Shown in pieces: positions 1 through 9,225 of a stretch of 64,000 bases of DNA (positions are counted from its first letter, which is position 1; each line of letters starts with the position of its first letter). Below the pieces are notes generated by a model. The model was given only the letters and a program-made list of their open reading frames with translations. It searched no databases and was not told the DNA's origin. Position numbers and translations under genes: made by a program. Source of the stretch: Myxococcota bacterium (GTDB taxonomy: Bacteria > Myxococcota > XYA12-FULL-58-9 > JALHOP01); assembly GCA_022842935.1 (NCBI GenBank), contig JALHOP010000016.1:1-64000 (forward strand). Reading direction: 5' to 3'.

Positions 1-81
1 GTCGCTCGCGTCCAGGATCACCCCGCTCAGAGGCTCGATGAACTGCTGCCCGGCAACTGGCTGCGGGCTCGCGCCGCCTAG
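1..81 (+). mobile_element. IS66-family transposase, C-terminal end (enters from left edge)
   Basis: The first 26 codons read in frame 1 to a TAG at 79-81. They contain the stretch HPAQRLDELLPGNW, which matches the characteristic C-terminal motif of IS66 transposases (HPxxRIDELLPWNW). Only this tail is visible; the rest would lie left of the window. I cannot see a terminal inverted repeat after the stop, so the element boundary is undefined. It is most likely the end of an IS66 copy, possibly already decayed. Confidence 0.7.
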
Positions 82-91
82 CTCAAGACAT

Positions 92-264
92 CGACGGCCG
101 GACGGTTACGATGAAGCCGCAGATTGGTATGAGGACAAGCAGGCTGGCTTGGGGCTGGATTTCATCGATGAGATGCAGTCGTCTATCGCATCGAACCCGA
201 TGCGATCCGCGTGTTCGCGTTCGCGCATCTGCATCGCAAGCCTGGGTTTTGGATGAAGCGTTAG
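92..264 (+). pseudogene. Remnant of a ParE/RelE-family toxin
   Basis: Residues from one frame (PDGYDEAADWYEDKQAGLG through FIDEMQ, positions 98-178) match the N-terminal helices of ParE/RelE toxins. The next frame (175-264) gives AVVYRIEPDAIRVFAF and a terminal HRKPGFW, which match the C-terminal beta strands. About 30 residues expected between them are missing and the frame changes at the junction near 178. This is an internally deleted, frameshifted toxin gene. No antitoxin is visible, which fits decay next to a transposase. Confidence 0.65.
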
Positions 265-415
265 AGGTCGCGGCCGCCCAATCCACGACGACGATCTCGT
301 GCGCTAGGGCATATGGCGCTGTCATCGACATCGAAAGGCGGGCGGCTCGCCTAGCAGACTTGTAACGAATCTCGCGTTCCACCTTTTCGTCGTTTAGTAA
401 GGATTCGCCCTCGCC

Positions 416-421
416 TACAAT
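416..421 (+). promoter_or_regulatory. Possible -10 element for the RHS gene
   Basis: TACAAT lies 30 bases before the RHS start codon. Upstream at 393-398, TTTAGT is a poor -35 candidate at 17-base spacing. A GGAG ribosome-binding site follows at about 444. Suggestive only. Confidence 0.3.
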
Positions 422-451
422 GCGGCCCGTTGGGACATCGAAGGAGAGGAA

Positions 452-3400
452 ATGGCGGGGATTCGCATCATCCTGGTTGCGATTGTGTGTCTTGCAGCGC
501 GTGAGGCGCTCGCGGTTGGCCCGCCAACCGGAGTTGCGGCTCAAGGGCAGACCTCGCAGATCGTGCTCAACTGGAGCGCCTGCGTTGGTTGTGCCAAGTA
601 CCGCGTGAAGCGCGCAACGGTGAGCGGCGGGCCGTACACGGTTCTCAACTCGAACGTCACCCAGACCTCGTTCACCAACGTGGTCGGCAACGGCACCACC
701 TACTACTACGTGATCTCGGGCGTCAGTAGCGCCAACGTGGAGGGAGGAAACTCCACGCAGGTGAACGCCATGGCGCTGGCGGCGCCGACCGGCGTGACCG
801 CTACAGCGGGCAATGACTCTGTAGCCTTGAGCTGGCAAACCGTACTCAACGCGACTGGCTACAAGGTCAAGCGCGGCGTCACCAGCGGCGGGCCCTACAC
901 CGATGTCGGCACGCCGAACCTCCCGTCGTTCACCGACAACAACGTCGACACCTACAAGACGTACTACTACGTGGTCACGGCGATCCGCGGCTCCAACAAC
1001 CAGAGCAGCAACTCGGCGCAAGTGAGCGCGACGCCGTTCGGCACGCCGATGAAGCCGGCGAGCGTCTCCGCGTTCGCGACCGACCACTCCATCTGGTTCA
1101 ACTGGTCGGCCTCGGGCGGCGCCACGTCTTACAAGGTCAGTCGCTCGACGCAAAGTGGCGGGCCGTACTCCGCGCTCGCGACCGTTAGCAACACCGTGCA
1201 GTATCTCGACGAGTCGATCGAGAACGACACCACGTATTACTACGTGGTGAGCGCCAGCAATCAGTACGGCACGAGCCCTATCTCGACGCAGGCCTCGGCG
1301 AAATTCGCTCCCGGCAGCTTCGGCGGCTCACCGACCCCCGCGGTCGCCGGCTCGGTTGGTGCGATCGACGCACAGTTCGACGTCAACAGCTCGGGCGCCG
1401 CGACCTACACCATCCCCATCAAGGTGCCGCCGGGGACCAGTGGAATGCAGCCGCGGCTGAACATCGCTTACTCGAGCCAGGCTGGATACGACGGCCTGGC
1501 CGGCGTCGGCTTCAATCTCGCCGGGGTGTCGAGCATCGAGCGCTGTCCGCCGACGAAGGCGCACGACGACGTCTTCGGTGGGACCGTGAAGCTCGAATCA
1601 GGTGATCGCTTTTGCCTCGACGGCATGCGGCTCATCGGGGTGTCCGGCGGGACCTACGGCACGAGTGGCGCGGTCTACCACACCGAGGCCGAGACCTGGA
1701 CCAAGGTGGTATCCGAAGGCGTGTGCTCGTCGACCGCGCCCGTCGAGGGGTTGCCGGGCGCGCATCCGACCACTGGCCCCTGTTCCTTCACCGCGACGCT
1801 CAAGAACGGCACGGTCGCGAAGTTCGGCGAGAGCAGTCGCGCCATGACCTCGTGCGCCAACGTCGACCGCAACGATCCGAACAGCACCCGATTCGACTGG
1901 CCGCTCACGAGCATCACCGATCTCAACGGCAACAGCATGACGATCGCCTACGAGTCGGGTGGCGACAATCGCTGCGTGCCGTCACGCATCGACTACACCA
2001 TCAACAACGGCGCCGGCATCACGGCGCAGCGTTACGTGCGCTTCATCTACCAGGCTCGCAACAACGCTCCTGCGCATTTCGTGGCCGGCTATCGCCGACG
2101 CTTGTCGCAACGCCTCGCCGAGATCGAAACCCACGTCCTCGGCGCGCAGTATGGCGGCGACAAGCTCGTCAAAGAGTACGTCTTTGGCTACACCGCCGGC
2201 GGCTTTAGCGGACGCGACCGCCTGACCAGCATCAAGGAGTGCGAGGCGCCGGGCAACTGTTTACCGGCCACCACCTTCGAGTGGGCACCCGACCAACCGA
2301 GCGCCGGCCCCAGCATCTATAGCCCCCAGATCCCGAGCCCCTACGCACATCTCTATCAGGGTGACTTCAACGGTGACGGACTCGCCGACTTTTTCTCGGC
2401 CGACTTCATCAACCCTTACACCGAGCGCAGTCTTTACCTCGCCGACGGTAACGGTGGGTTCATCTACGAGGAAGACGGCTGGGAGACGGACCCCAGCATC
2501 GACTGGAGTCACGGCGAGCACTACTACACGCTCGACTACAACGGCGATGGCTACACTGACCTCCTGCATGTCGACGGTGACTCCGAGTACGGGAATGTTT
2601 GGGAGCTGCATCACGGCAGTATTCTCGGCCTTTCCTCCGTGCCCACCCACACCGCCGAAGAGAGTGAGATGAACATCGGTGACCTCATCTACCCGGGCGA
2701 CTACGACGGCGATGGGAAGACCGAGCTCCTCACCATGAAGAACCCAGCGGTTGGCGGCCCGGTCTACACCGGCTGGAAGCTATTCCGTTGGGATGGCAGC
2801 ACCTTCTACAAGGCCGCCGAGGGCTCGTTCGGCGACGACCCCGAGTGGAACGACACCAACCTCGGCGTCAACACCGCCCAACTCCATCCCGGTGACTTCA
2901 ACGGCGATGGGCGCGTCGACTTCTTCGTCACCAAGCGCTTCTCGCAGAGCGGGCCCGCCGGCTACAGCAAGTGGAAGGTCTTCACCTTCGACCCCACGAC
3001 GCTCACCTTCGAGACCTCGTCGTTCTTCAACCCAGCCGCTCCGGCGGACATCTGGCCGCACGAATTCTATACCATCACCATCGGCGACTATAACGGCGAT
3101 GGCTACCACGACGTGTTGGTCACCGGCTCGCGCGATCCGGCAGACAACGCACCCGAAGGTTACCTGGTCATGTATTCGACCGGGAAAACCTTCGTCCGCT
3201 TGTTGACCACCCAGTTCAACGTCGTCCGCAACATCGCCAATCAGTCGATCAATATTCCCTGGGGAAAGACCGGCGACGGTCCGACGTTCCGCGATAGCGT
3301 GCAGGTTGCGAACTTGAACGATGACGGCATGGACGACCTCCTGGTCTCTTATAATCATGAGGCCGGACTCGGGAGTGCCTACAACGGCGTCTACTTCATG

Positions 3401-6400
3401 GTGTCCACGCAGGTTGCTGGCAACCTGAACGGCTTCGTCGCCGCGGGGATGGGGCAGCGGCCAGCGAACCAACGGCACATCGTCGGTGATTTCGATCGCG
3501 ACGGCCTCACCGACTACATCTATTTGTCGGTCTCTGGCGCCGTCGTCTTCCAGAGCGACAAGCCCGACTGGCTCCAGCACGTGGTCGACGGGGTCGGAGC
3601 CGAGACCTGGATCGAAAACGAGGTCATGTACCGCGGCGCGCACACGAAGAGCGCTGGCGCCGTCTACCCCACGCGCGATTACGTAGGACCGCGCTACCTG
3701 ACGACCGCCGCGACGCACAACAACGAGCGCAATCTGTACCGCTATTTCGGCGCTCGCACCGATGTATGGGGACGCGGCTTCCTGGGCTTCGAACGCATAC
3801 GCGCCCAGCGCGTCTACGGCGACAATCCAGCGCTCGAGTACTTCGTGGACACGACCTACAGCCGCGCCTATCCGACCGCTGGCGCGGTCACCGAGCAGAA
3901 GCGTTGCATCAACGTCTCGACATGCATCAACCGCGTCTACGTCACCACCGAGGCAGTCGAGCGGTCTCCGGGCGTGCACTCTGTGCGCGTGCAAAAAGAG
4001 CGCACCCAAGAGCTCGACATCGCTACTGGCGCAGTCGTTTTCGAGCGCGAGCGCACGTTCACCTACGACGCCTACGACAATGTCGAGACGCTCAACGACC
4101 GCGCCGATACAGGGTCGTCCGACCCCGACATGCGCACGATCACTTCGCGTGTGTTCAGCAATGAGCCATCGATGTGGAAGCTCGGCTATCTCACCGAAGA
4201 GACCACGACGAATGGCGCGGGAGCGTTGCTCGGCTCGCGCCGATGGCAGCGTAACGCGACCACCAAGAATATCGAGCTCGACGCCGCCTGGGACGCAGAC
4301 CACGGGGTCTGGTTGGGCACCGCGAAAACGTACACGCCGTATGGTGCACCCGAGAAGCTCACCGACCCGCGCGGCAACATCACAACGCTCGAATACGATG
4401 GCTATCAGTTCCTGGAACGTACGGTGAACCAGCTGGGGCACGTGATCGAGAAGACGACGGATGCGCGCTTCGGGAACGAGACCAGTCGTACCGACGAGAA
4501 CGGCCAAGAGGTCCGCAGCTATGCCGACGGATATGGACGCACGACGCGCATCGACGGTCCCGACGGGAACGGCAATCTGGTGACATTGAAGAAGCTCTCG
4601 CTCACCACGGCAGGCGCGGGCTTCATCACGCAGACCTTGGTGCGCCGCCATTTCGCGACCAGCGCCAATCAAGAATGGGACTGGTCCGAAGATTGGAAAG
4701 ATCCGTGGGGCCGGACGGTGAAGACCCGTCAGCGCGGTGGCTACGAAAATCTGCCGATCGTCACCGAGAAGAGGTACTGGCAGCGCGGCGTCGTGTCGAT
4801 GACGAGCGACCCCTACTTCGAAGGCGCAACGCCGCTGTGGACCACGTATACCTACGACGGCAAGGCGCGCCCCACCACCGCGAGTCTTCCCGACGGCCGT
4901 CAGATTCAGGTCATTTACAACGACGCGGCGCGCGAAGTGCACCGCGTCGACGCGACGGGGACGAACACGTACGAGAGCGTCAACGCGCGAGGGAACGTCG
5001 TGCTCCGCCGTGACGCGGCGAACCAATCTTATCACTACGATTACGACGCCCTGGGCCGCCTCACCGAGGTGAACCAACCTGGAGGTTTGTGGACCACAAA
5101 TCGCTATGACTCACTCGGCCGCAAGACGATGATCGACGACAGCGTCCTCGGGACGCGCGAGCTCGAATACGACGCCACCGGCCACCTGGAGCGTGAGAGC
5201 GACTCCAACGGCAACATCATCGAGCGCATGTACGACGACCTCGACCGTACCTTGATGAAGTCGTACTACGAGCAAGGTCTCCTGCGGAAAATCGTCAGCT
5301 TCGACTACGACGACCCTGCTCTCGATAACTCCATCGGCCGCTTGTCCCACGTGACCATCGACGTCGATGCGCAGGTGGAGTCGACGTACGAGCTCGCCTA
5401 CGACGCGTTCGGTCACCAAAGCAACGTCGCGATGCGTATCGATGGCTACGACTTCCATTGGGGTCGCACCTACGACCCCGCGGGCAAGGTCGTGGCGCAC
5501 CTCTATCCCGACGGCTCCGAGCAGAAGGTCGAGTACACGCCGGACAATCGCCTCGGCCGTCTGCGCCTGCGCGAGTTCGACGCCGCAGGGTATCAGACGT
5601 ATGCCCGCTATCGCGAATATGATGCCGCCGGACGACCAGGTCGTTTGCGTCACAAGAACAACGTGGTGAGTTGCTACTACTACGGTGGCTTGAACGGTCG
5701 GCTCGAAAGCACGCTCACCATTCACGACCCCGACCCCACCGACGCGGCGCAGCTCGTCTGTCAGGACCTCGCGCTCACTGCCAACGCGGTGACGTTGCTA
5801 GACTACGACTATACGTGGACCGACGACAATAACATCCAGAGGATCAACGACAACGTCGATAGTCTGCGATCGCAGACGTTCAGCTACAACGGTCGCAACG
5901 AGCTGACGTCTGCCTCTGGTATCTACGGCGCGCGCATCTACGATTACGACGACAACGGCCGGCTTACCGACAAAGACGGGGTCAGCTTCGCCTTCAGCAG
6001 CGCGCCCGGAAAGAGCACACAAATCGAGGGCTCCTCGGCGGGCCTATCCGGCGTCGTCTACGACGCGAACGGCAACATGGTCGAGAAGACGTTGAACGGC
6101 GCGACCACCACACTCGTGTGGGACGGGGACGATCAGCTCACCCACGTGAGTAGCCCCAACGGTGAGACCTCCTTCGCCTATGAGTTCACCGGTCAGCGGG
6201 TGAGGAAGATCGACGCCAATGGCGACACGACCTACTACGCTGGAGCGGACTATGAAGTGGTGCGCTCCTCGACCGGCGAGCGCCATACCAAATACGTGCA
6301 TGGTCCCGACGGGGTGGTGTCGCAGATCACGCGTACCGGAATCGTGCTCGCGGCCACCCACGCGCAGCGCGAACGCGCCCTCGCCTCGATGTACGACGCC

Positions 6401-7882
6401 AGCACCCTGTCGGGCGCGGCGCGGAGCCTGGGGCACCTTGCAACTTCGGTGATCGTGGACCCGGCTTCGGTTCGTGCGGTGCGGCTCGCGCTCATGACGG
6501 TCGCCTTGATCGTGGCATGTGTCGTCAGCGCCCGCGCCCTGCGGCGCCGTGTTGGCTGGGCAAAGCTCGGAACGACGTGGGTGGCACTGGCTCTCGTGGT
6601 GCAGTTCGTGGCCCCGGCGTCAGTCGCCCAAGCTGCCCTCGCGGTCGGCCCGAACGGACGCGGGGTACCGATCGTCGGCATCTTCCACTTCACGCGTAAC
6701 CAGGTCGCGTCGACGACGCTCTATATGAACGAGGCCGGCGCCGTCGTTACCCGCGTCGAGCACACGCCCTTCGGTGAGATCGCGCAGAACGCGAGTAGCG
6801 GCTCGGACGAGTTTCGCCCGAAGTTCACTGGTAAGGAGCTCGACGACGACACGCAGCTCTACTACTACGGGGCGCGCTACTACGATCCGGCTCTCGGTCG
6901 CTTCATCAGCGCCGACGACCGGATGGGCGGCGACCCGGAACGCCATCAGTCGCTCAATCGCTACGCCTACGCCTCGAACAATCCAATCATCTACAATGAC
7001 CCATCCGGGCATTTCGCGTGGCTCGCGCTCGTCGCGGTCACGGTGGTTGCCATGGGGGTGGCGTTCGTCACCTGGGGCACCGAGGGCCGCATCTTCACCG
7101 ACCCGACCAACGCCTTCGACTCGTTCTCGTTCGAACGCGCGATTGTGGGCGCTTGGGTCGCCCTGGTGTCATCGATGGTGACCTTCGGCCTCAACACGTT
7201 CGGTGCCGATGCGGCCGTGAGTGGCGCGATGGCGACGAAGTTCTCGGTACAGTTCGGTGAGAAAGTCGTCGGTGCGCTGGCGCAAGGGGCAACCAGCGTC
7301 GCCTCTGCATACTTCGGGGGTGAGCGCGATGGCGGAAAGCTCGGCATGAAGTTCGGCCTTGGCGTCCTCGCCTCACTGCTGAAAAGCCTAGGGAGCTTGG
7401 TGAAGGGCGACACCTATGGTCACTTCGCGGCCCGCATGATCGTCAAGCGCGTGGGCGAGTTCGCCGCCAACGGCATCAAGGCGGCCGCCGATAGCACCAT
7501 GAGCTTCGACCTGATGGTGGTGAACCTCGCCTACACCCCCGGTGGAGAGGTCGAGGTCGCGGGACCGTCCATGTCGTTCTTGAAGTTCTTCAGCATGTCG
7601 AACGAGCCGGCGCCTCCGGCGGAGGGTCCGAGTGCGATCGAGCAGTTCGCGCCGGACCTCTACTGGCAGGCGAAGAGCATCGCGGCGACCGTCAAGAAGA
7701 ACGTGAACTTCGATTGGGCCGCGGTACTTGGGCAAGTCATCGTCGCGCCGGCCTCCTATACCGAGCAGGTGAAGGTCGCGCCCGAGCATGATGCGCGATC
7801 CTCCTTCTCCCGCCCGAGCGCCGACACCGCTGGCGAGCTCATCGGCACATCGCGGCTCATCGAGGAATACGGGGCGCCGTGA
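452..7882 (+). CDS. Giant secreted RHS/YD-repeat protein with Fn3, SpvB and FG-GAP domains
   Basis: A 2,476-residue protein with a signal peptide (residues 1-22). The start ATG has a good GGAG site just upstream. Domains in order: three fibronectin type III repeats (about 22-283); an SpvB-like domain (about 300-560); at least seven FG-GAP/VCBS calcium-type repeats between 636 and 1025 (for example GDFNGDGLADFF); a long YD-repeat region (about 1290-1990); and the RHS-associated core with GARYYDPALGRF near 2139. An unusual segment at about 2007-2064 carries two hydrophobic helices just before the core. After DPSG (about 2186) comes a unique 290-residue C-terminal region, which in polymorphic toxins is the toxin domain; I do not recognise its activity. 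Family knowledge: RHS cages encapsulate and deliver C-terminal toxins. Confidence 0.92.
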   Translation: MAGIRIILVAIVCLAAREALAVGPPTGVAAQGQTSQIVLNWSACVGCAKYRVKRATVSGGPYTVLNSNVTQTSFTNVVGNGTTYYYVISGVSSANVEGGNSTQVNAMALAAPTGVTATAGNDSVALSWQTVLNATGYKVKRGVTSGGPYTDVGTPNLPSFTDNNVDTYKTYYYVVTAIRGSNNQSSNSAQVSATPFGTPMKPASVSAFATDHSIWFNWSASGGATSYKVSRSTQSGGPYSALATVSNTVQYLDESIENDTTYYYVVSASNQYGTSPISTQASAKFAPGSFGGSPTPAVAGSVGAIDAQFDVNSSGAATYTIPIKVPPGTSGMQPRLNIAYSSQAGYDGLAGVGFNLAGVSSIERCPPTKAHDDVFGGTVKLESGDRFCLDGMRLIGVSGGTYGTSGAVYHTEAETWTKVVSEGVCSSTAPVEGLPGAHPTTGPCSFTATLKNGTVAKFGESSRAMTSCANVDRNDPNSTRFDWPLTSITDLNGNSMTIAYESGGDNRCVPSRIDYTINNGAGITAQRYVRFIYQARNNAPAHFVAGYRRRLSQRLAEIETHVLGAQYGGDKLVKEYVFGYTAGGFSGRDRLTSIKECEAPGNCLPATTFEWAPDQPSAGPSIYSPQIPSPYAHLYQGDFNGDGLADFFSADFINPYTERSLYLADGNGGFIYEEDGWETDPSIDWSHGEHYYTLDYNGDGYTDLLHVDGDSEYGNVWELHHGSILGLSSVPTHTAEESEMNIGDLIYPGDYDGDGKTELLTMKNPAVGGPVYTGWKLFRWDGSTFYKAAEGSFGDDPEWNDTNLGVNTAQLHPGDFNGDGRVDFFVTKRFSQSGPAGYSKWKVFTFDPTTLTFETSSFFNPAAPADIWPHEFYTITIGDYNGDGYHDVLVTGSRDPADNAPEGYLVMYSTGKTFVRLLTTQFNVVRNIANQSINIPWGKTGDGPTFRDSVQVANLNDDGMDDLLVSYNHEAGLGSAYNGVYFMVSTQVAGNLNGFVAAGMGQRPANQRHIVGDFDRDGLTDYIYLSVSGAVVFQSDKPDWLQHVVDGVGAETWIENEVMYRGAHTKSAGAVYPTRDYVGPRYLTTAATHNNERNLYRYFGARTDVWGRGFLGFERIRAQRVYGDNPALEYFVDTTYSRAYPTAGAVTEQKRCINVSTCINRVYVTTEAVERSPGVHSVRVQKERTQELDIATGAVVFERERTFTYDAYDNVETLNDRADTGSSDPDMRTITSRVFSNEPSMWKLGYLTEETTTNGAGALLGSRRWQRNATTKNIELDAAWDADHGVWLGTAKTYTPYGAPEKLTDPRGNITTLEYDGYQFLERTVNQLGHVIEKTTDARFGNETSRTDENGQEVRSYADGYGRTTRIDGPDGNGNLVTLKKLSLTTAGAGFITQTLVRRHFATSANQEWDWSEDWKDPWGRTVKTRQRGGYENLPIVTEKRYWQRGVVSMTSDPYFEGATPLWTTYTYDGKARPTTASLPDGRQIQVIYNDAAREVHRVDATGTNTYESVNARGNVVLRRDAANQSYHYDYDALGRLTEVNQPGGLWTTNRYDSLGRKTMIDDSVLGTRELEYDATGHLERESDSNGNIIERMYDDLDRTLMKSYYEQGLLRKIVSFDYDDPALDNSIGRLSHVTIDVDAQVESTYELAYDAFGHQSNVAMRIDGYDFHWGRTYDPAGKVVAHLYPDGSEQKVEYTPDNRLGRLRLREFDAAGYQTYARYREYDAAGRPGRLRHKNNVVSCYYYGGLNGRLESTLTIHDPDPTDAAQLVCQDLALTANAVTLLDYDYTWTDDNNIQRINDNVDSLRSQTFSYNGRNELTSASGIYGARIYDYDDNGRLTDKDGVSFAFSSAPGKSTQIEGSSAGLSGVVYDANGNMVEKTLNGATTTLVWDGDDQLTHVSSPNGETSFAYEFTGQRVRKIDANGDTTYYAGADYEVVRSSTGERHTKYVHGPDGVVSQITRTGIVLAATHAQRERALASMYDASTLSGAARSLGHLATSVIVDPASVRAVRLALMTVALIVACVVSARALRRRVGWAKLGTTWVALALVVQFVAPASVAQAALAVGPNGRGVPIVGIFHFTRNQVASTTLYMNEAGAVVTRVEHTPFGEIAQNASSGSDEFRPKFTGKELDDDTQLYYYGARYYDPALGRFISADDRMGGDPERHQSLNRYAYASNNPIIYNDPSGHFAWLALVAVTVVAMGVAFVTWGTEGRIFTDPTNAFDSFSFERAIVGAWVALVSSMVTFGLNTFGADAAVSGAMATKFSVQFGEKVVGALAQGATSVASAYFGGERDGGKLGMKFGLGVLASLLKSLGSLVKGDTYGHFAARMIVKRVGEFAANGIKAAADSTMSFDLMVVNLAYTPGGEVEVAGPSMSFLKFFSMSNEPAPPAEGPSAIEQFAPDLYWQAKSIAATVKKNVNFDWAAVLGQVIVAPASYTEQVKVAPEHDARSSFSRPSADTAGELIGTSRLIEEYGAP

Positions 7883-7904
7883 GCCGCTAGCTGGCTAGAG
7901 ACGC

Positions 7905-7934
7905 ACGCTCGATCAGGGTCGTCTGGTCGAGCGT
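7905..7934 (+). terminator. Hairpin after the RHS gene
   Basis: A 12-bp stem (7905-7916 with 7923-7934, one G-U pair) and a six-base loop begin 22 bases after the RHS stop codon. There is no T-tract after it. It probably ends or stabilises the RHS transcript. Confidence 0.5.
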
Positions 7935-8240
7935 CGACGCCATGGTTAAGAATTAGCTCTACGGTCAACTAACCGATCAGCAAAACAACACCCGGTGAGC
8001 GTCTTGTCGATCGCTCCGAAGTAAGCAAAGCCGAGGCAGCAGGCTTCGGGCGGCCGCTGGTCCCAACCGAACGGGTGCCGATCGACGCCCTCGACGAGCG
8101 GCGTGGTGTCGGGACACGCGTTCCGTCCAGTCTTTCCGGGCCGCCACAACCGGGGGTCTGCCGCGGCACGTCGCGCGAGAGCTCGCCCACCGGGAAGGTC
8201 CGACCTCGGGGCGCTGACAGTCCTTCAGGTCCCGCCATCG
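7935..8240. other. Gene-poor stretch behind the RHS gene
   Basis: No convincing gene is seen between the RHS stop (7882) and the small gene at 8313. On the minus strand, just before the window position of that gene (8257-8312), a short reading frame encodes EIELPNGCRVAF. This resembles the IS66 accessory protein TnpA and may be a transposon relic. The rest shows no RNA gene or repeat that I can recognise. Confidence 0.4.
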
Positions 8241-8266
8241 CAACGGCGGAAGGGGGCCACCGATAT
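8241..8266 (+). promoter_or_regulatory. CAAC-N15-CGATA promoter-like element, copy 1
   Basis: CAACG at 8241-8245 and CGATAT at 8261-8266, separated by 15 bases. It lies 46 bases before the 8313 start codon. It shares sequence and spacing with the elements at 18726, 58583 (minus) and others in this window. Confidence 0.45.
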
Positions 8267-8312
8267 TGATGGCGAACGCGACACGACAGCCGTTCGGGAG
8301 TTCTATTTCCAC

Positions 8313-8636
8313 ATGGGCCAGATCAGCAAAGGTGCAACCGGCGTGAGCCTTTTGGTTGGGGTCGCCACCGGCGGCATTCTCGGGACACTTGCCGGCAAGT
8401 GCTCGCCGCCAGAGAGCCCAATCGGCTCAAAGCTCTTGCACGTGAGCCTCGCGACCGCGGTGACCGCAGCAATCGCATGGGGCGGCTTCTTTGGTTTCGG
8501 TTCCTTCTTCGTGCTCAGCGGTGGCCTGGCTGGGGCGACACTCGGAACCGTCGCCTCGTTCGCCATCGAAGAGGCAGGCCAGTACATCCAGAAGTTCGTG
8601 GACGCGCGGGCCACCAAGGTCAACAAGCGGTATTAG
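8313..8636 (+). CDS. Small glycine-rich membrane protein of unknown function
   Basis: A 107-residue protein with two hydrophobic, glycine-zipper-like segments (about 9-27 and 44-80, with GGILGTLAG and GGFFGFGSFF). The C-terminus is charged, ending KVNKRY. The frame continues upstream but the residues there look random, so I chose the ATG at 8313. It is the first gene after the RHS protein and is followed three bases later by the 8640 gene, so the two are probably one transcript. A position directly after a polymorphic-toxin gene is typical of immunity genes, and a membrane protein would fit, but nothing in the sequence proves this. Alternatively it is a pore-forming accessory protein. Confidence 0.6.
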   Translation: MGQISKGATGVSLLVGVATGGILGTLAGKCSPPESPIGSKLLHVSLATAVTAAIAWGGFFGFGSFFVLSGGLAGATLGTVASFAIEEAGQYIQKFVDARATKVNKRY

Positions 8637-8639
8637 CGC

Positions 8640-9134
8640 ATGCAACGGCCCGAGATTCACGACGACGTCAAAAAGGCCGTCCTCGCCTGGGGAAACGGCG
8701 GCACCGCAAGCGGCTGTGCAAAGGCGTTAGCTGCGGCGCGCGCCAAGCTTGCGCCGCAACACCTGGGTCAACTCGTGAGTGAGGTGGCCGAGGTCACCGC
8801 CGAGTGCGCAGTCGATATCTTGAACGGCGATCGCAGCGGGGGACCGAAGACGCAGATCGGCGCCATGCAGCTGAGCCGTCAGGCCCAAGGGTTGCTGTAC
8901 GCGTGGGTGATGGATCTGAAGACGACTGCCAAAGCGCTTGGCCTCTCGTTCGAGCAGTGGATGCGCGAGCTCGATGCAACCATGCAACGCATGATCGCCC
9001 GAGCGGTCGTGGCCGAAAACGCAGGCGATAGCGTGCAACGTGTCAGCGGCGCGGGAACACGCGCACTCCCCCCGAGCGCAGATGCGCCGACAGGCATCGC
9101 GTCGCAGCTCGCGGCCCGATTCGGTACGTCGTAG
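8640..9134 (+). CDS. Unknown 164-residue helical cytoplasmic protein
   Basis: An Ala-rich, predicted all-helical protein with no signal peptide or membrane segment. It starts three bases after the stop of the preceding membrane protein gene, so translational coupling is likely. The core (residues 1-125) is compact; the last 35 residues are Ser/Ala/Pro-rich and probably disordered. I recognise no family. Its neighbours (RHS protein, glycine-zipper protein) suggest a role as immunity, chaperone or a second effector. That is inference from position only. Confidence 0.65.
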   Translation: MQRPEIHDDVKKAVLAWGNGGTASGCAKALAAARAKLAPQHLGQLVSEVAEVTAECAVDILNGDRSGGPKTQIGAMQLSRQAQGLLYAWVMDLKTTAKALGLSFEQWMRELDATMQRMIARAVVAENAGDSVQRVSGAGTRALPPSADAPTGIASQLAARFGTS

Positions 9135-9225
9135 CGCTGCCCTTCTAGCGTCCGTCCTCCGACCTCGAATTGGCCACGCCGCGAGCAGGCCGCGGTCGAG
9201 CCAGACTTCGCCCAGAGAACCGCGC

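Noticed and set aside
83..1153. Long minus-strand frame across the left edge and start of the RHS gene
   Set aside because: Arg/Val-rich noise opposite clearly coding plus-strand RHS sequence; high GC makes such frames common.
2780..5077. 765-codon minus-strand frame inside the RHS gene
   Set aside because: It is the mirror of coding YD-repeat codons, and composition is unlike a real protein.
8103..8312. Upstream extension of the 8313 gene
   Set aside because: The extra residues are Arg/Pro-rich noise with no conserved pattern; ATG 8313 gives a clean membrane protein.
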